45,201 bases of DNA from Reticulitermes lucifugus (lineage: Eukaryota; Arthropoda; Insecta; Blattodea; Rhinotermitidae), in NCBI GenBank assembly GCA_026260175.1, contig JAKCWW010003829.1, positions 1 to 45,201 of the forward strand, in the 5' to 3' direction. The position numbers and the translations under genes are program-made. The notes beneath the pieces were generated by a model that saw only the letters and a list, made by a program, of their open reading frames with translations, was not told the origin of the DNA and did not search any database. Positions 10,973-21,204 of this stretch are shown in pieces. Positions within the stretch are counted from its first letter, which is position 1. Every line of letters begins with the position of its first letter.

Positions 10973-13269
10973 TGCAATTGAGGTTTCAGAAGCTTAGGTG
11001 CCGTGATGTGACGAGATAAAAATTTTGGATCAGTAAAAATACGCTCCCAGGGCTATAACAAAGTTTACTCTGAGACTGAGAGCAGCGAGAGCTCCGAACA
11101 CGTTGGCATCATTCTAAAGTCTTTCTGCCGCTAAATAAGAAAAGAAACATGACATATGATTGACAATCGCAAGGAACGGTATTTGGGGAGGCGGGTCCGT
11201 CACGAGTTTGATCTCGACGAGGCACCAGTCATTGTTGCTGATGTTATTTTTAATTTTCTTTTTAGGTTTAGCCTGCCTCTAGACCTAGTTCTAAAGCATT
11301 AATTGGATACGTATTAACCAAAGTGTAATTTGGTCAAGAACACAGCAAGAAGGCGTACTCCGTGTACCTTAAAAACTTATTCTTTCTGAATTTCCATTAT
11401 CCGACGTTCTTGATTATATTATGTATCTTACGTTTCTGTTTCTTCAAACAGATCCTTTGCTGCTAATAAAGAAAAATACACTAATTTTGTAGAAGTTTCT
11501 ATTCAGCTCCTCACTTTAATCACTTTTAACAAGCTGAAAATTTAAACAAGGGCTAAAGAGTTTACTCAGATCCTGGATAAAACAGATTCTTACCTTGGCT
11601 AATCAGGTCTATGACTTCGGGGTTCAGAGTCTAATAGACCTACAATCAATAAATTCATTTTTTTAAATACCAAGTCAAGTTAGATGACTTCAACATGCAC
11701 GCATTGCCCTTACACGTGAGTGTAATGCCGCTGGTGTCCGAGAGATCAAGCATAAACAATAACACATTCGGAGACGATCGTCAATCCAATTACCACATTT
11801 TAAAATTGTTTCCTTCTTCTCTCGTTCTACCCCCTTCTTTGTAAGACACTTTATACACACAATACGCGGGCGGAAATTTGCTTTTTTTAAAACGGAAAAT
11901 TATGAAACAACATAAGGGATGCCAATCTGCAGCTAAGGCACTTTGCAACAGGTGTTCAGTGAGTGGAGAAGCAGGAGGATTAAGAAAGTAGAAATATGAC
12001 AGAAAAAGGAGATGTATTAATGGAACACAAAAATAGAAAGAAAAAGAGGAAGGGAAATGAGGACGTAATACCAGAAATACGAAAGACATTGCTGCCAGAA
12101 AGGAGAGAGAGGAAAGAACGGAGCAAACTAAAGACATTACGAAAAGCATTGTCTATAAAGGGAATTCTAATGTCTACAAGAGACTATGGAATGTATCGTA
12201 ATGTATAATGACAAAGATGTGTGGGTCGACTTCGCTGCTGGATGTTCAAGCAAGGATATAGGCACTGTGTTAAAATACTGACAGGCTGGTGCCGCATGAA
12301 CCCAAGCAAATTTTGATATATAACACTTCGATTTGTCATACGATACATTTTCCCAACCAGTAACAAAATTAACCCTTTTTGTGAAACCCAGAATGTCACT
12401 GCTGTTTAAACTTACATAGAACCTTACTTCGACTCAGCTGAATCCTGTTTACACTCTCATACCAAATTTATAAAGGAACAATTTTAATATTATAACGTAT
12501 AAGTTTGTGTATGTAACACTCTCCCATGCTTGTAACACGAACGGACCATCATACTCGCCTTCATTTAGTTTCTATAAATACCTCACGTAAAGCACACAAA
12601 TTACGAAGCTCATTATGTGACCAGGCACATTCGCGAAATCGCGAAAAACGACAATTAGCTTCGTCACGTCTGCCTGCCTATCCCTCAGCATGGATCAACT
12701 CGGCTCCCACTAAGCGGATTTTCATGAAATTTGATATTTGAGGGTTTTTCGAAACTCCGTCGAGAAAATTCAAGTTTCATTAAAATCTGACAAGAATAAC
12801 AGGCACGTTACATGAAGAAGTATCTTACTTGTAGAGAAATTCAAAACACGCGTTTTATGTTCAGTAACTTTTTTCTGAAAATCGTGCCGTTTATGAGATA
12901 ATGTCGAAAAATATGGCACAGCCAAAAAGGCCACAGATGACAATATAATACAGCGTATGCGCTTTGCATGTTGGATAACTAAGGCTGCAGACACACACTC
13001 AGAATATGTAATACTTATTTCTTTTCCACGGCAAAAATGGTTACGCGAACGCACCTCAATGTTACATTATATGTACATTGCATGTCTTGTTTTCTAACTC
13101 CTGTTGTTGTTGCCTACCCCTTAAGTCCAAGCAGCCTAAGCCTAAATGTCTGTGACAAATGTGTTGAACTAACAGATACATTTAACTTTTTAATCATATC
13201 TTAAACATATAAAGTAGTTCCTGTGCACGTTGTGACGGCGTATGGGGAAGATGAGGTATAGATTCACTG
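10973..13269. other. No gene seen
   Basis: Contains the purine tract at 11965. The short ORFs 12184-13054 show no domain. GATTTTCATGAAATTTGATA (12718-12737) echoes the dispersed motif at 2360. Confidence 0.5.
11965..12135 (+). repeat. Purine-rich tract
   Basis: AG-rich stretch similar in character to 7612-7858. Both strands show open frames (70 and 119 codons) with biased composition and no domain. Confidence 0.65.
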
Positions 13270-13439
13270 ACTCTGAACGTCGGCACTAGATTGGCGAGTG
13301 GTTAGCTTCACGCCTCAGTCGCTCTAACCTCGCGTAAAGAGCTTCAGTCATCCACTGAATAGGAGGCCAGTTAGGCCCCAGGCTGGTCTGGACATTTTAG
13401 TGAAGAAATATATCTCTTTCCCCCTAACTCTTATGTCCC
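13270..13439 (-). mobile_element. SINE family A copy 3, truncated at a foldback element
   Basis: Contains CGGCACTAGAT, AATAGGAGGCCAGTTAGGCC, GGTCTGGAC and ATATCTCTTTCCCC, then stops where the long inverted repeat 13440-14015 begins. The tRNA-like head is missing. Confidence 0.6.
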
Positions 13440-14015
13440 TCCTACATGTTACGACATGTACAAGGTTATCAACAGTGGGGTATATAACAAGGCATACAAG
13501 TACAGAAAATTCTGTCAAAAATATGCGTGTGTAGATTTAAAATACAATTTTGTCTATTAAAATTACTAACATGTTTAAAAAATAAATCAATTAAAATATG
13601 TTTTAAAATTCTAAACAATATTTTATCTTCCATTGCCGACTAACATCTATGTAAATTTTTTTGTCATTTTTATTCAAAGAGAATATCTCTGTGCTGTCTG
13701 GTTGGTGTTTATGCCACGGTGGATCATTAAGTACTTAGTGGCATAAACACCAACTAGACAGCACAGAGATATTCCCATTGAATGAAGATGACAAAAATTG
13801 ACATAGATGTCTGTCGGCAATGGAAAATAAAATATTGTGCATAATTGTAAAGAAATTTGCTAATTGATTTATATTTTAAATATTTTTAGTGATTTTAACT
13901 AACAACATTGTATTTTAACTCTACAAGCGCACATCCCTGACAGAATTTGCTGTATTTTAATGCCTTTGTGTACATCACCCTGACAATGACCTTGTAGAGG
14001 TCGAAACATGTAGGA
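13440..14015. repeat. Foldback element (c), arms of about 280 bp
   Basis: The centre is a 20-base loop at 13718-13737 between GGTGTTTATGCCAC and GTGGCATAAACACC. The arms remain complementary with decay outward to TCCTACATGT (13440) and ACATGTAGGA (14015). Both outer ends carry the CTGA-stem-GAAACATG motif, clear on the right (13985-14008) and diverged on the left. Confidence 0.85.
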
Positions 14016-15340
14016 AGAATATAAGCGACAAATGATTATTTATTATCAATTGTGCAATTTGTTGGATCACATATTGTATAATGTCAGCCATTAAGGTGAC
14101 GTGTGGAGATACACTGTAACAGTAACCTCAGCAGCTGAAACAGCACAGTAAAATAACAGACTGGTCAGATAGGCATGAGACTTTCCCGGCCACTGTTCCC
14201 TGCAGCTCAATACTCTTCCGAAATATTACAGGGGTCCAAAAACAAAAGTGACCTTCCGAATTTCGTCCCAGATAATGCAATTGCAGGTTTTGCCATTTCC
14301 CGTACCATACGATGGTGAAAGCTCACGAGAAGTTTGGTCGAAAGTTCACAAGAGGCCGTCACTCTACCTATATATAATTCCCCCACCACTTTCATCCCTT
14401 TATCCTACCAAAATTCGACAAATAATTGGCAAAGCTGACCATCCAACAAAATGGCAATAGCTGTTCAGGCCACGAAGCTCGTGAAATAAACGAGCAACCT
14501 GCTAGCGTACATGTACGAGTATATCTGTTTTTACTCATCAAAGTCTGCATTTACTGGCTGTCTATTAATTTCCACCTGCTATGGGCAACGTATCCCTCCT
14601 TTGTGTTGAAATTTCATTTTGCTCGAAAACTATTGCAGGAAATTTTTCACGGTCAAATTGAGTTTACTTCTCTTCCCCCAGAGCGCTCTAGTTAACTACA
14701 ATGCATGGAAACAGAAAAATTGTACGTGTGCACTGTGTTCCTGCAATTGCCAACAACATTTTAACCACTACGAAGTGAGACTTTCTATACGCATGACCTC
14801 AAAGTCACATCAACCTCACTGCCATTAAATGTGAGCATATATATGAAATATATTGACTGTTAGGCTACGGTCACCCTGATAGTCAGGCTAGTCACATAGA
14901 AAAGACAGAAATGCCATCTCAGTCAAAAATCTCCAATACTGGCAGCCGCATTTCTGCCAACATGGACCAGTAAGTGTTCATCCGACTGCAAGTTGCAGCG
15001 GTCAAATGGGGACGGCGGAGACAAAGAAACAGACGCCTTTGGATTCGTCTAAATGAAAGAAAGCCAAAAATTGGTGTTTTCTCACATTTGTAACCGTGTG
15101 TATTTCAAAGATGTGGATAAATTCACAAATTATTTTGTAATAAAGTAATAACGGTTACGATCCAACATACGTTCTGGAGGGTAATTCCCCCCATCGTCAT
15201 GGACTGCTATACCCTGAATATGTAGGCAATATGCTTCTCTAAAACGTCAGCAATTATTTACCTTACGGGATTTAAGGTTATCACAGCGTTGTTAATGACG
15301 ATTAAAATTTTATATGATGTTAACGCCAAGTCGACTACTT
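14016..15340. other. Intergenic DNA with a possible Harbinger-like scrap
   Basis: At 15001-15090 the plus strand reads RRRQRNRRLWIRLNERK and then GVFSHL, reminiscent of the N-terminal part of PIF/Harbinger transposases. It is far too short to be sure. Otherwise nothing identifiable. Confidence 0.3.
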
Positions 15341-15344
15341 TACC

Positions 15345-15376
15345 CTGAAGATGGAAACACTACACTCTTCCGAATC
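15345..15376 (+). repeat. Hammerhead-like motif copy
   Basis: CTGAAGA, then GGAA...TTCC as a potential stem, then GAAT (GAAA expected) and CGTCGGGAAC. The same series as the motifs in the foldback elements, but no inverted partner is visible here. Confidence 0.55.
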
Positions 15377-15578
15377 GTCGGGAACTATGTACCAATTCTT
15401 TTTGTCACGTAAATAAGTTTTGTATCAATCAGTCATCATCTGGAGGGTTTCATGTCATCACGCAAAACGTGTTTTTCGGTTTTACGTTGTAGGCTTTGCA
15501 TTCTAGTGTATATTTACGTGTGTTACTTTACTAACAGCCATGTGTATTGTAATTAAATAGAAATATTAAAATCAAATC

Positions 15579-15667
15579 ATCATTGCTACTACTACTACTA
15601 AAAATACTACTACTACTGTTGCTACTATTACTCCTGTCACTACTTCTACCAATAATAATAATCATCA
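15579..15667. repeat. (CTA)n/(ATA)n trinucleotide tract
   Basis: Imperfect CTA repeats followed by AATAATAATAATCATCATA. Confidence 0.9.
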
Positions 15668-17199
15668 TAGCCATATTCGCAAATGTCCAATTTGTTTAAA
15701 TCTTTGAATAAACTATAAATTATACACATTTATATATACTTCATTTTTGAATATACAAGCGACATTATTTACAAGAACACCTTTTAGGCTCTGTTCTTCT
15801 AGTGTTTCACGTTAAGCACCTGTTGACAACTTTATTACCCATATAGCGAGTTTCTATTTGCCTTTTACGTCGTACAGTGCGGGTTTTAACAAGCCGTAAG
15901 CCTTGTACCAAATAATCAGTGTTGTCTTTCTGTTTATCCTTGTAGACATCTTGACAAATCTCATGTGTTAGCATTTTCTAGTAGGATTAAGTTTGCATCA
16001 CACAGTCATTTGTAATCAACTCTTCATCTAGTATATTTCAATGTTCTGTCTTTCATTAAATCTGTCATACAAGTTTCAAACATAACCATTTACATACCTT
16101 GCGCCTTATGTCCCATCTGACTCCCTCCCGGTCTACACTGTCCGACTGCACGCACGGCACTAACTCTTTAAGGCTGTGATCCTTCTGCCTCCTTTCCTGC
16201 CGTCCACCCTTCGTTCTGCCAGCAGAATGTTCCACTAAACTCTTATAACCTTGAAACTCCTGTTATCCATTAAATGTTCCTTCTTCTTTGTTCTGCAGGT
16301 GCGTAGACCCTCTAATATATATTTTATTTATTATTTATTTATTTTCGTAGCCTTATCAATTCTATTCATATTATCCTCTTAACTTTCCACAAGTGACTCC
16401 ATTCTTTTCAAGTAAATGTACGACATAGTTTGAGTGCTCCTAATTAGTCTGATGTTGTCTGTGTGCGTGTTCTTTACAGCGCACCTGCAAATTCCTGACA
16501 TCGTGGTCTTCATTTAAACTTTTCCACAACTGACCGATTTTCACGAAACGCGGTATGAGCATTAAATCATTGAAGGACATTTTAACATTCTAGTTTATAA
16601 TTTCATACAATCAGTAATAACAGCAGATGTAGGCGCGAAATTTGAGGCGGGAGCTGCACCAGTGCCATTTACTTTAGGGTGAAGATATGATGTGTGCGCG
16701 TAGCTGTATGCAAAATACTCTCGAGTAATATTTTTGTATAATGCAAACTGTCATGACGGAGATACGGAAAACTTCCTTGGGCTATGTTTTAATGGCGTTA
16801 ACTAATTAAATATTTGAGCTAGGCATGTTAAATTAGGCGTTAACTATACATACCTATACCTATAGATTTTGAGATTTTGTACGTCGAGCTGTTTGTGTAA
16901 GTCAATAACTACAAACATGGCGACAATAAGAAGCTTTCTGGTTATACCTGACAAAAAAATTAACATAGACATGGTCTGTGCTTGAGCGATTGATTCTAGA
17001 AACCTATCCAACAGAGAAGTAGACGTTATGAGTTCCAAACGAAAATATTTATTATACAATATTTATATAAATACCGTACTTTAAGTGATTAGGCATAAGA
17101 AATCGGTTGTTTAGACATTTTTTTACATGGTAAAGCGCTTCGCAGCAGATTCTACGGACGCACCACAGCCATAAGGCTTTTTGTGCAACCCTATGATAA
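15668..17199. other. No gene seen
   Basis: AT-rich, with only short ORFs. GATTTTCACGAAAC at 16533-16546 again echoes the motif at 2360 and 12718. Confidence 0.5.
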
Positions 17200-17404
17200 A
17201 GATGAGCAGTTTTTTTTACCAAGTTTTACAAGTAATGGAGCACCAGTGGAATGAAATTGACNNNNNNNNNNCCGACAACTCGGAGAAAAACCTGTCCCAG
17301 TGCCACTTTGTCCACCACAAACCCCACATGGACTAACCCGGGATCGAACCCGGGCCTCCGTAGTAAGAGGCCGGCGACTAACCGCCTGAGCCATGGCACG
17401 GCCA
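17200..17404 (-). mobile_element. tRNA-derived SINE family B, interrupted by N gap
   Basis: On the minus strand: GGCCGTGCCATGGCTCAGGC (A box TGGCTCAGGCGG), about 40 bases on a perfect B box (GGTTCGATCCC), then a body ending TTTTTCTCCGAGTTGTCGG. The body meets ten Ns. It is not a true tRNA gene: the folded arms are incomplete and a long non-tRNA body follows. The frame through it reads AMAQAVSRRPLTTEARVRS, a by-product of the SINE. Confidence 0.8.
17262..17271. other. Assembly gap (10 N)
   Basis: Ten undetermined bases inside SINE family B. Repeat collapse is a likely cause, and the true length is unknown. Confidence 0.99.
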
Positions 17405-18882
17405 CCTAGACATATGTCCAGTAAAGTAAAATCGTCAAGACGTCGTCTCACATTAGCGGCAGCGGACACATGGTGAGAATAATAGCAAAATGAATTTAAA
17501 TTTGATTGCTTATCCTTCCTAAACCTAATACAAAATGTACATACTTTACTGTATTATTTAGTTAATCATACGGAACTGTTGGTTACGTTAGACAAGCTTA
17601 TGTTACACTTTACACTGATACATGTCATATAATTTTCTTATACCCAGTTACAGATAAAATGAATTCGAAATTAGTCCTCGCAATACATAATTTCAAATCC
17701 ATTAACCTACAAGATATTATTTAGAATCAATATACGCGAAAGTTTTAGGTTTTAATGGAGTCCCAGCTGGCTAATAATAATATCAAAATCAAATCAAGCT
17801 CAATCACAAATGTTGTTATAATTCTGTTGTATGTTATTGTGGACGCAATGGATACAGTGTCCCTTTCTCGGGGGCAAAGCCGCGGAGGCGTGGCATTCAC
17901 CACCCACTCCCATCTAGTGCCGAGTTAAAGAAAGAGTAGCGCTATGCCTCTACTCTCCACTTGTGCCTTCATGGCACCTTATTGATAGAAGTTTACCTTT
18001 ATATTATTGTGGATATGAGACAAAGACAGCGTTGCTGCGAAGTCCGTTCTGCGTTTTAACTACAAGCAAAAGGAAGGAACAGTCATTAAGACATTTGCTG
18101 CTGTTGTTGGGACTTGCACTCTTGATTACAAAGAATTCGCGGAAACCTGCTATACAATGTAAGTGTGCTTTCCATGAACAAGGATATATGTAGATTTTAA
18201 ACTTTCCTGGAACTAATATATTATATTACATTATATTATATGTTTTATACAAACTGCATGCTACACGCGACACCGCGTCCGTTTCTTTGTCCGCATGATT
18301 GAATTCCAAATTACTGAAATGATTTCTAGTAAATTCGGTATTGAGAGTCGTCAAGTTGGCTTCATTTTAATTAGCGCCAATTCATTATAACGCCAGCTTT
18401 TGTCAAACACGTCTTAACTTCACAGGTTTATCAAAAGAACTCATATCGTACATAATATTGACACATGGCACGAAATGGTCACTTCATTAAAATCTACCTA
18501 AAAGTATTATTTGAAATATTTTTTGCTGGAGTGGACTAAAAGTGCCTCCGCTCTTGTAAATCCCGGGTTCGACTGTAAACGTGAAAGGCTGAAAATCCAA
18601 GTTATATCCTAGTTTCATTCTGATAAGTGTAGGCTGGCCTGGAATTGAATAGAACTTTTATGCTTGTAAATAATCCCTACCTTTCAAATTCTTTCTAATC
18701 CATTACCCAAACACATTTTCCATTTGACACTATTGACCCATTCATTTTGGAAACCGTCATTAGGAAATCACGGAAAATCATCATTCAAATCACCGCCCTT
18801 CTCATTCAACACTGTGCAAATTTTTAATTGTCATGTCCAACATCAGTCACAATATCGTCATACTTTATACAGGCCGACAACC
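17405..18882. other. Upstream region of the IR gene
   Basis: Contains a SINE A fragment (17850-17942) and otherwise AT-rich DNA. The last bases before 18883 resemble a splice acceptor, so a non-coding leader exon may lie here. No promoter could be identified. Confidence 0.4.
17850..17942 (+). mobile_element. SINE family A fragment (copy 4)
   Basis: A reverse-orientation match to the 3' part of the family. On the minus strand it reads TTAACTCGGCACTAGATGGG and then GGCATAGCGC-like flanks. A short fragment only. Confidence 0.45.
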
Positions 18883-21090
18883 ATGATGGTGACACTGGTA
18901 CTGGTGATTCTGCTGGTACTACAAGCCGTCCTCTCTGCACCCAACAACCCCCAAGAGACTACAGAGCAACACCACGTAGTCCTGTGTGTCAAGGCAATCA
19001 TGGCTCAGTACTTCACACCGGGGCGCCCCACAGCCGTCGTAATTCCGGATAGCAGCCGTGACGCAAACATCCGTCAACGCCTATTAAGTGCAGGCCTTAT
19101 ACCTCAAGGTAGCCTGGGTAGGGAAAATTATATGAATATGCGAAATACCTTCTTGGGCCGCAGCCATGACGAAAACGCACTTAAAAATGCCTTTAGTAAT
19201 CTCCATGACGTAAATATACATCAGAGTATCTTGGGCAATGGCCAAGACATAAATATACGTCAAAGTAAATTATTTTTCGACCACCACATAAATAATCTAC
19301 CACACACCTTGTCACTGGATCACCACCTCCACCAGCACCACAGTGATTATCACCTCACTGACTTCATGATGGAAGCACTGAGTCAAGAAACCAGATGGCC
19401 ATTTATTGTAATTCGTCCACGGAACAATGAAACAAAACATGTGTTTCTGCAACAACAGGAGCAGTATCTTGTCATACTCTGGCCACTGAACTATGAAGTT
19501 CTCTCAGTATTACGTCGTATTTTCCTGTCGAGCACGCCCTCACACACGAAAGGACTTCTTATCGTCATACTGACGGGCGACTTGTTACAAAACAAGGTAC
19601 TGCCTCTCGAAACACTGAGAAGCCTCACTGACCATCCAAGCCACAACGCAATAATCATAGTCCCGAATTCACAGTACAAATACACTGATCTGGATCACCA
19701 AAATGATATTCTCAAGGTCTTAGATTTGTATTCCTGGTTTCCAACAGGAACAGGTAAATACTGCGATGAATCCCGACAACTTGTGCATATCAATCAATGG
19801 CTTATCAAGGGAGATGGGAGATTTGTTACTAAACGCAATCTATTCCCCAGTAGAACACCTACAACAGACATTCAGGGTTGCACAATTACGGTATTTTATG
19901 TTCCCTTCCTGTCTACTTCACAATTTTTCTTCTTCAGGCATTTGGAGAATCGCATTGTTAAAACAATAGCAGATTCGCTACATGCCCGTGTCACTTCCGC
20001 GCAACTTAGCAGAGAAGCTGACATTCTTGTAGGTGGCATCCAAGCATACGCACTTCTCGCAGGTAAAGGAAATCTGTTTCATATTTCTCATCCCCATGTC
20101 TTCACAACACTCAAGTGGTATGCTGCATGCGGAAAACCAAACCCTCGCCAAGGGAACTTCATCAAAGTGTTCACATGGTCCCTGTGGTTGGTCTTATCAA
20201 TCACTTGCCTGTTAACAGCGCTGGTCATGTTCTGGATATACAAGAGATCCTACAAACCTACCACTGTATCTGAATGCTTTCTCACGGTGTGGTCAGTGAC
20301 CCTGGGATTGTCAGTGCCTCAGCTGCCCCGGACTTGCCGCCCCAGAGTGTTCCTTTTAATGCTGGTGTTTTACAGCCTTGCTATCAGCACAGTGTTCCAG
20401 GCCTTTTTCACCGCCTTCCTAGTGGAACCAGGATTTCAGAAACAGGCTTTACAAGATATGGTTTACTCTGGTACAAAGTGTCTCTTCGCTCTATTTGATG
20501 CTGCGTCCTGGTGTCGTAATGAAACTATTTGCTTTCGTTGTTCACCATGTAATGACACCCTGACGTGTTTCGGAAATTTTCTGGAATCGAGCAACTACGC
20601 TGTCCTAGCTAATGAATTAAATATGGAGGTCATGTTACCTTACCTTAGTAAGAATTATTTAGTTTGTTCTACAACGGATAAACCGGTACAAGTGATTTAC
20701 GCGATGCTAGTAAGTAAGAGAAGTTCGGCAATCAGCATCATTAACAACAAAATACTTCGCATGATAGAATTCGGTATCATCAACAAACTAAAAACGGAAT
20801 CCGTCATACATATACGACACATAATACGAACGCAACGGCATAGTTTCCTTGCCGAACTGCAGTCTCCAAGCCTGGAAGCTTGGTTGGATGAGAAAGCCCC
20901 TTCAAGTTACAAGTCCGAAAGCGAGTATTTCATTTTCACTCTTTCTCATTTAAAGGTGGCATTCTGTTTGCTTTTAATAGGCCATGGTATTAGCTCTGCA
21001 GTACTTCTAGCAGAGATACTTACGCATAGGCGTCACTCTTGTTCAACACATGTAAACAGACGCGAACACTCATCCATGCCTAACAAGTAA
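18883..21090 (+). CDS. Divergent ionotropic receptor (IR), single-exon ORF
   Basis: Predicted 735-residue ligand-gated cation channel of the insect IR family, which acts in the dendritic membrane of chemosensory neurons. Residues 1-20 form a signal peptide (MMVTLVLVILLVLQAVLSA). The N-terminal domain is followed by a first ligand-binding lobe from about residue 332. TM1 lies near 433-455, a pore loop near 469-486 (contains VWSVTLGLSVPQLP), TM2 near 488-512, the second ligand lobe near 515-690, TM3 near 690-713, and a short cytoplasmic tail follows. This is the usual iGluR order, and the length fits divergent IRs. The frame stays open upstream to 18724, but I chose ATG 18883 because it places a signal peptide at the N terminus. 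The bases just before it (tttatacag) look like a splice acceptor, so a 5' leader exon is possible. The coding part has no introns. The N-terminal domain carries unusual D-x-N-I-[RH]-Q repeats and a His-rich stretch. The subfamily cannot be assigned from sequence alone. Confidence 0.9.
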   Translation: MMVTLVLVILLVLQAVLSAPNNPQETTEQHHVVLCVKAIMAQYFTPGRPTAVVIPDSSRDANIRQRLLSAGLIPQGSLGRENYMNMRNTFLGRSHDENALKNAFSNLHDVNIHQSILGNGQDINIRQSKLFFDHHINNLPHTLSLDHHLHQHHSDYHLTDFMMEALSQETRWPFIVIRPRNNETKHVFLQQQEQYLVILWPLNYEVLSVLRRIFLSSTPSHTKGLLIVILTGDLLQNKVLPLETLRSLTDHPSHNAIIIVPNSQYKYTDLDHQNDILKVLDLYSWFPTGTGKYCDESRQLVHINQWLIKGDGRFVTKRNLFPSRTPTTDIQGCTITVFYVPFLSTSQFFFFRHLENRIVKTIADSLHARVTSAQLSREADILVGGIQAYALLAGKGNLFHISHPHVFTTLKWYAACGKPNPRQGNFIKVFTWSLWLVLSITCLLTALVMFWIYKRSYKPTTVSECFLTVWSVTLGLSVPQLPRTCRPRVFLLMLVFYSLAISTVFQAFFTAFLVEPGFQKQALQDMVYSGTKCLFALFDAASWCRNETICFRCSPCNDTLTCFGNFLESSNYAVLANELNMEVMLPYLSKNYLVCSTTDKPVQVIYAMLVSKRSSAISIINNKILRMIEFGIINKLKTESVIHIRHIIRTQRHSFLAELQSPSLEAWLDEKAPSSYKSESEYFIFTLSHLKVAFCLLLIGHGISSAVLLAEILTHRRHSCSTHVNRREHSSMPNK

Positions 21091-21204
21091 ATCCTTAATT
21101 ATAATTAATTATAATTAATTAATTATAATTGAGGATGCAAGGATTTAATAATAATTAATTAATTATAATTCACAGCATCACGAATAATTATTCGTGATGC
21201 TGTG
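21089..21204 (+). repeat. AT-rich hairpins and perfect 34-bp palindrome after the IR stop codon
   Basis: AAATCCTT (21089-21096, overlapping the TAA stop) pairs with AAGGATTT (21139-21146) around TTAATTATAA repeats. 21171-21204 is a perfect palindrome with arms CACAGCATCACGAATAA. Could be a foldback insertion or 3'-UTR structure. Confidence 0.9.

Noticed and set aside
11790..12149. 119-codon minus-strand ORF with Phe/Leu-rich, membrane-like composition
   Set aside because: Lies across a purine-rich tract; the apparent hydrophobic protein is a compositional artefact.
17325..17404. tRNA gene on the minus strand
   Set aside because: A and B boxes are present but the cloverleaf arms are not complete and a SINE body follows, so it is called a tRNA-derived SINE.
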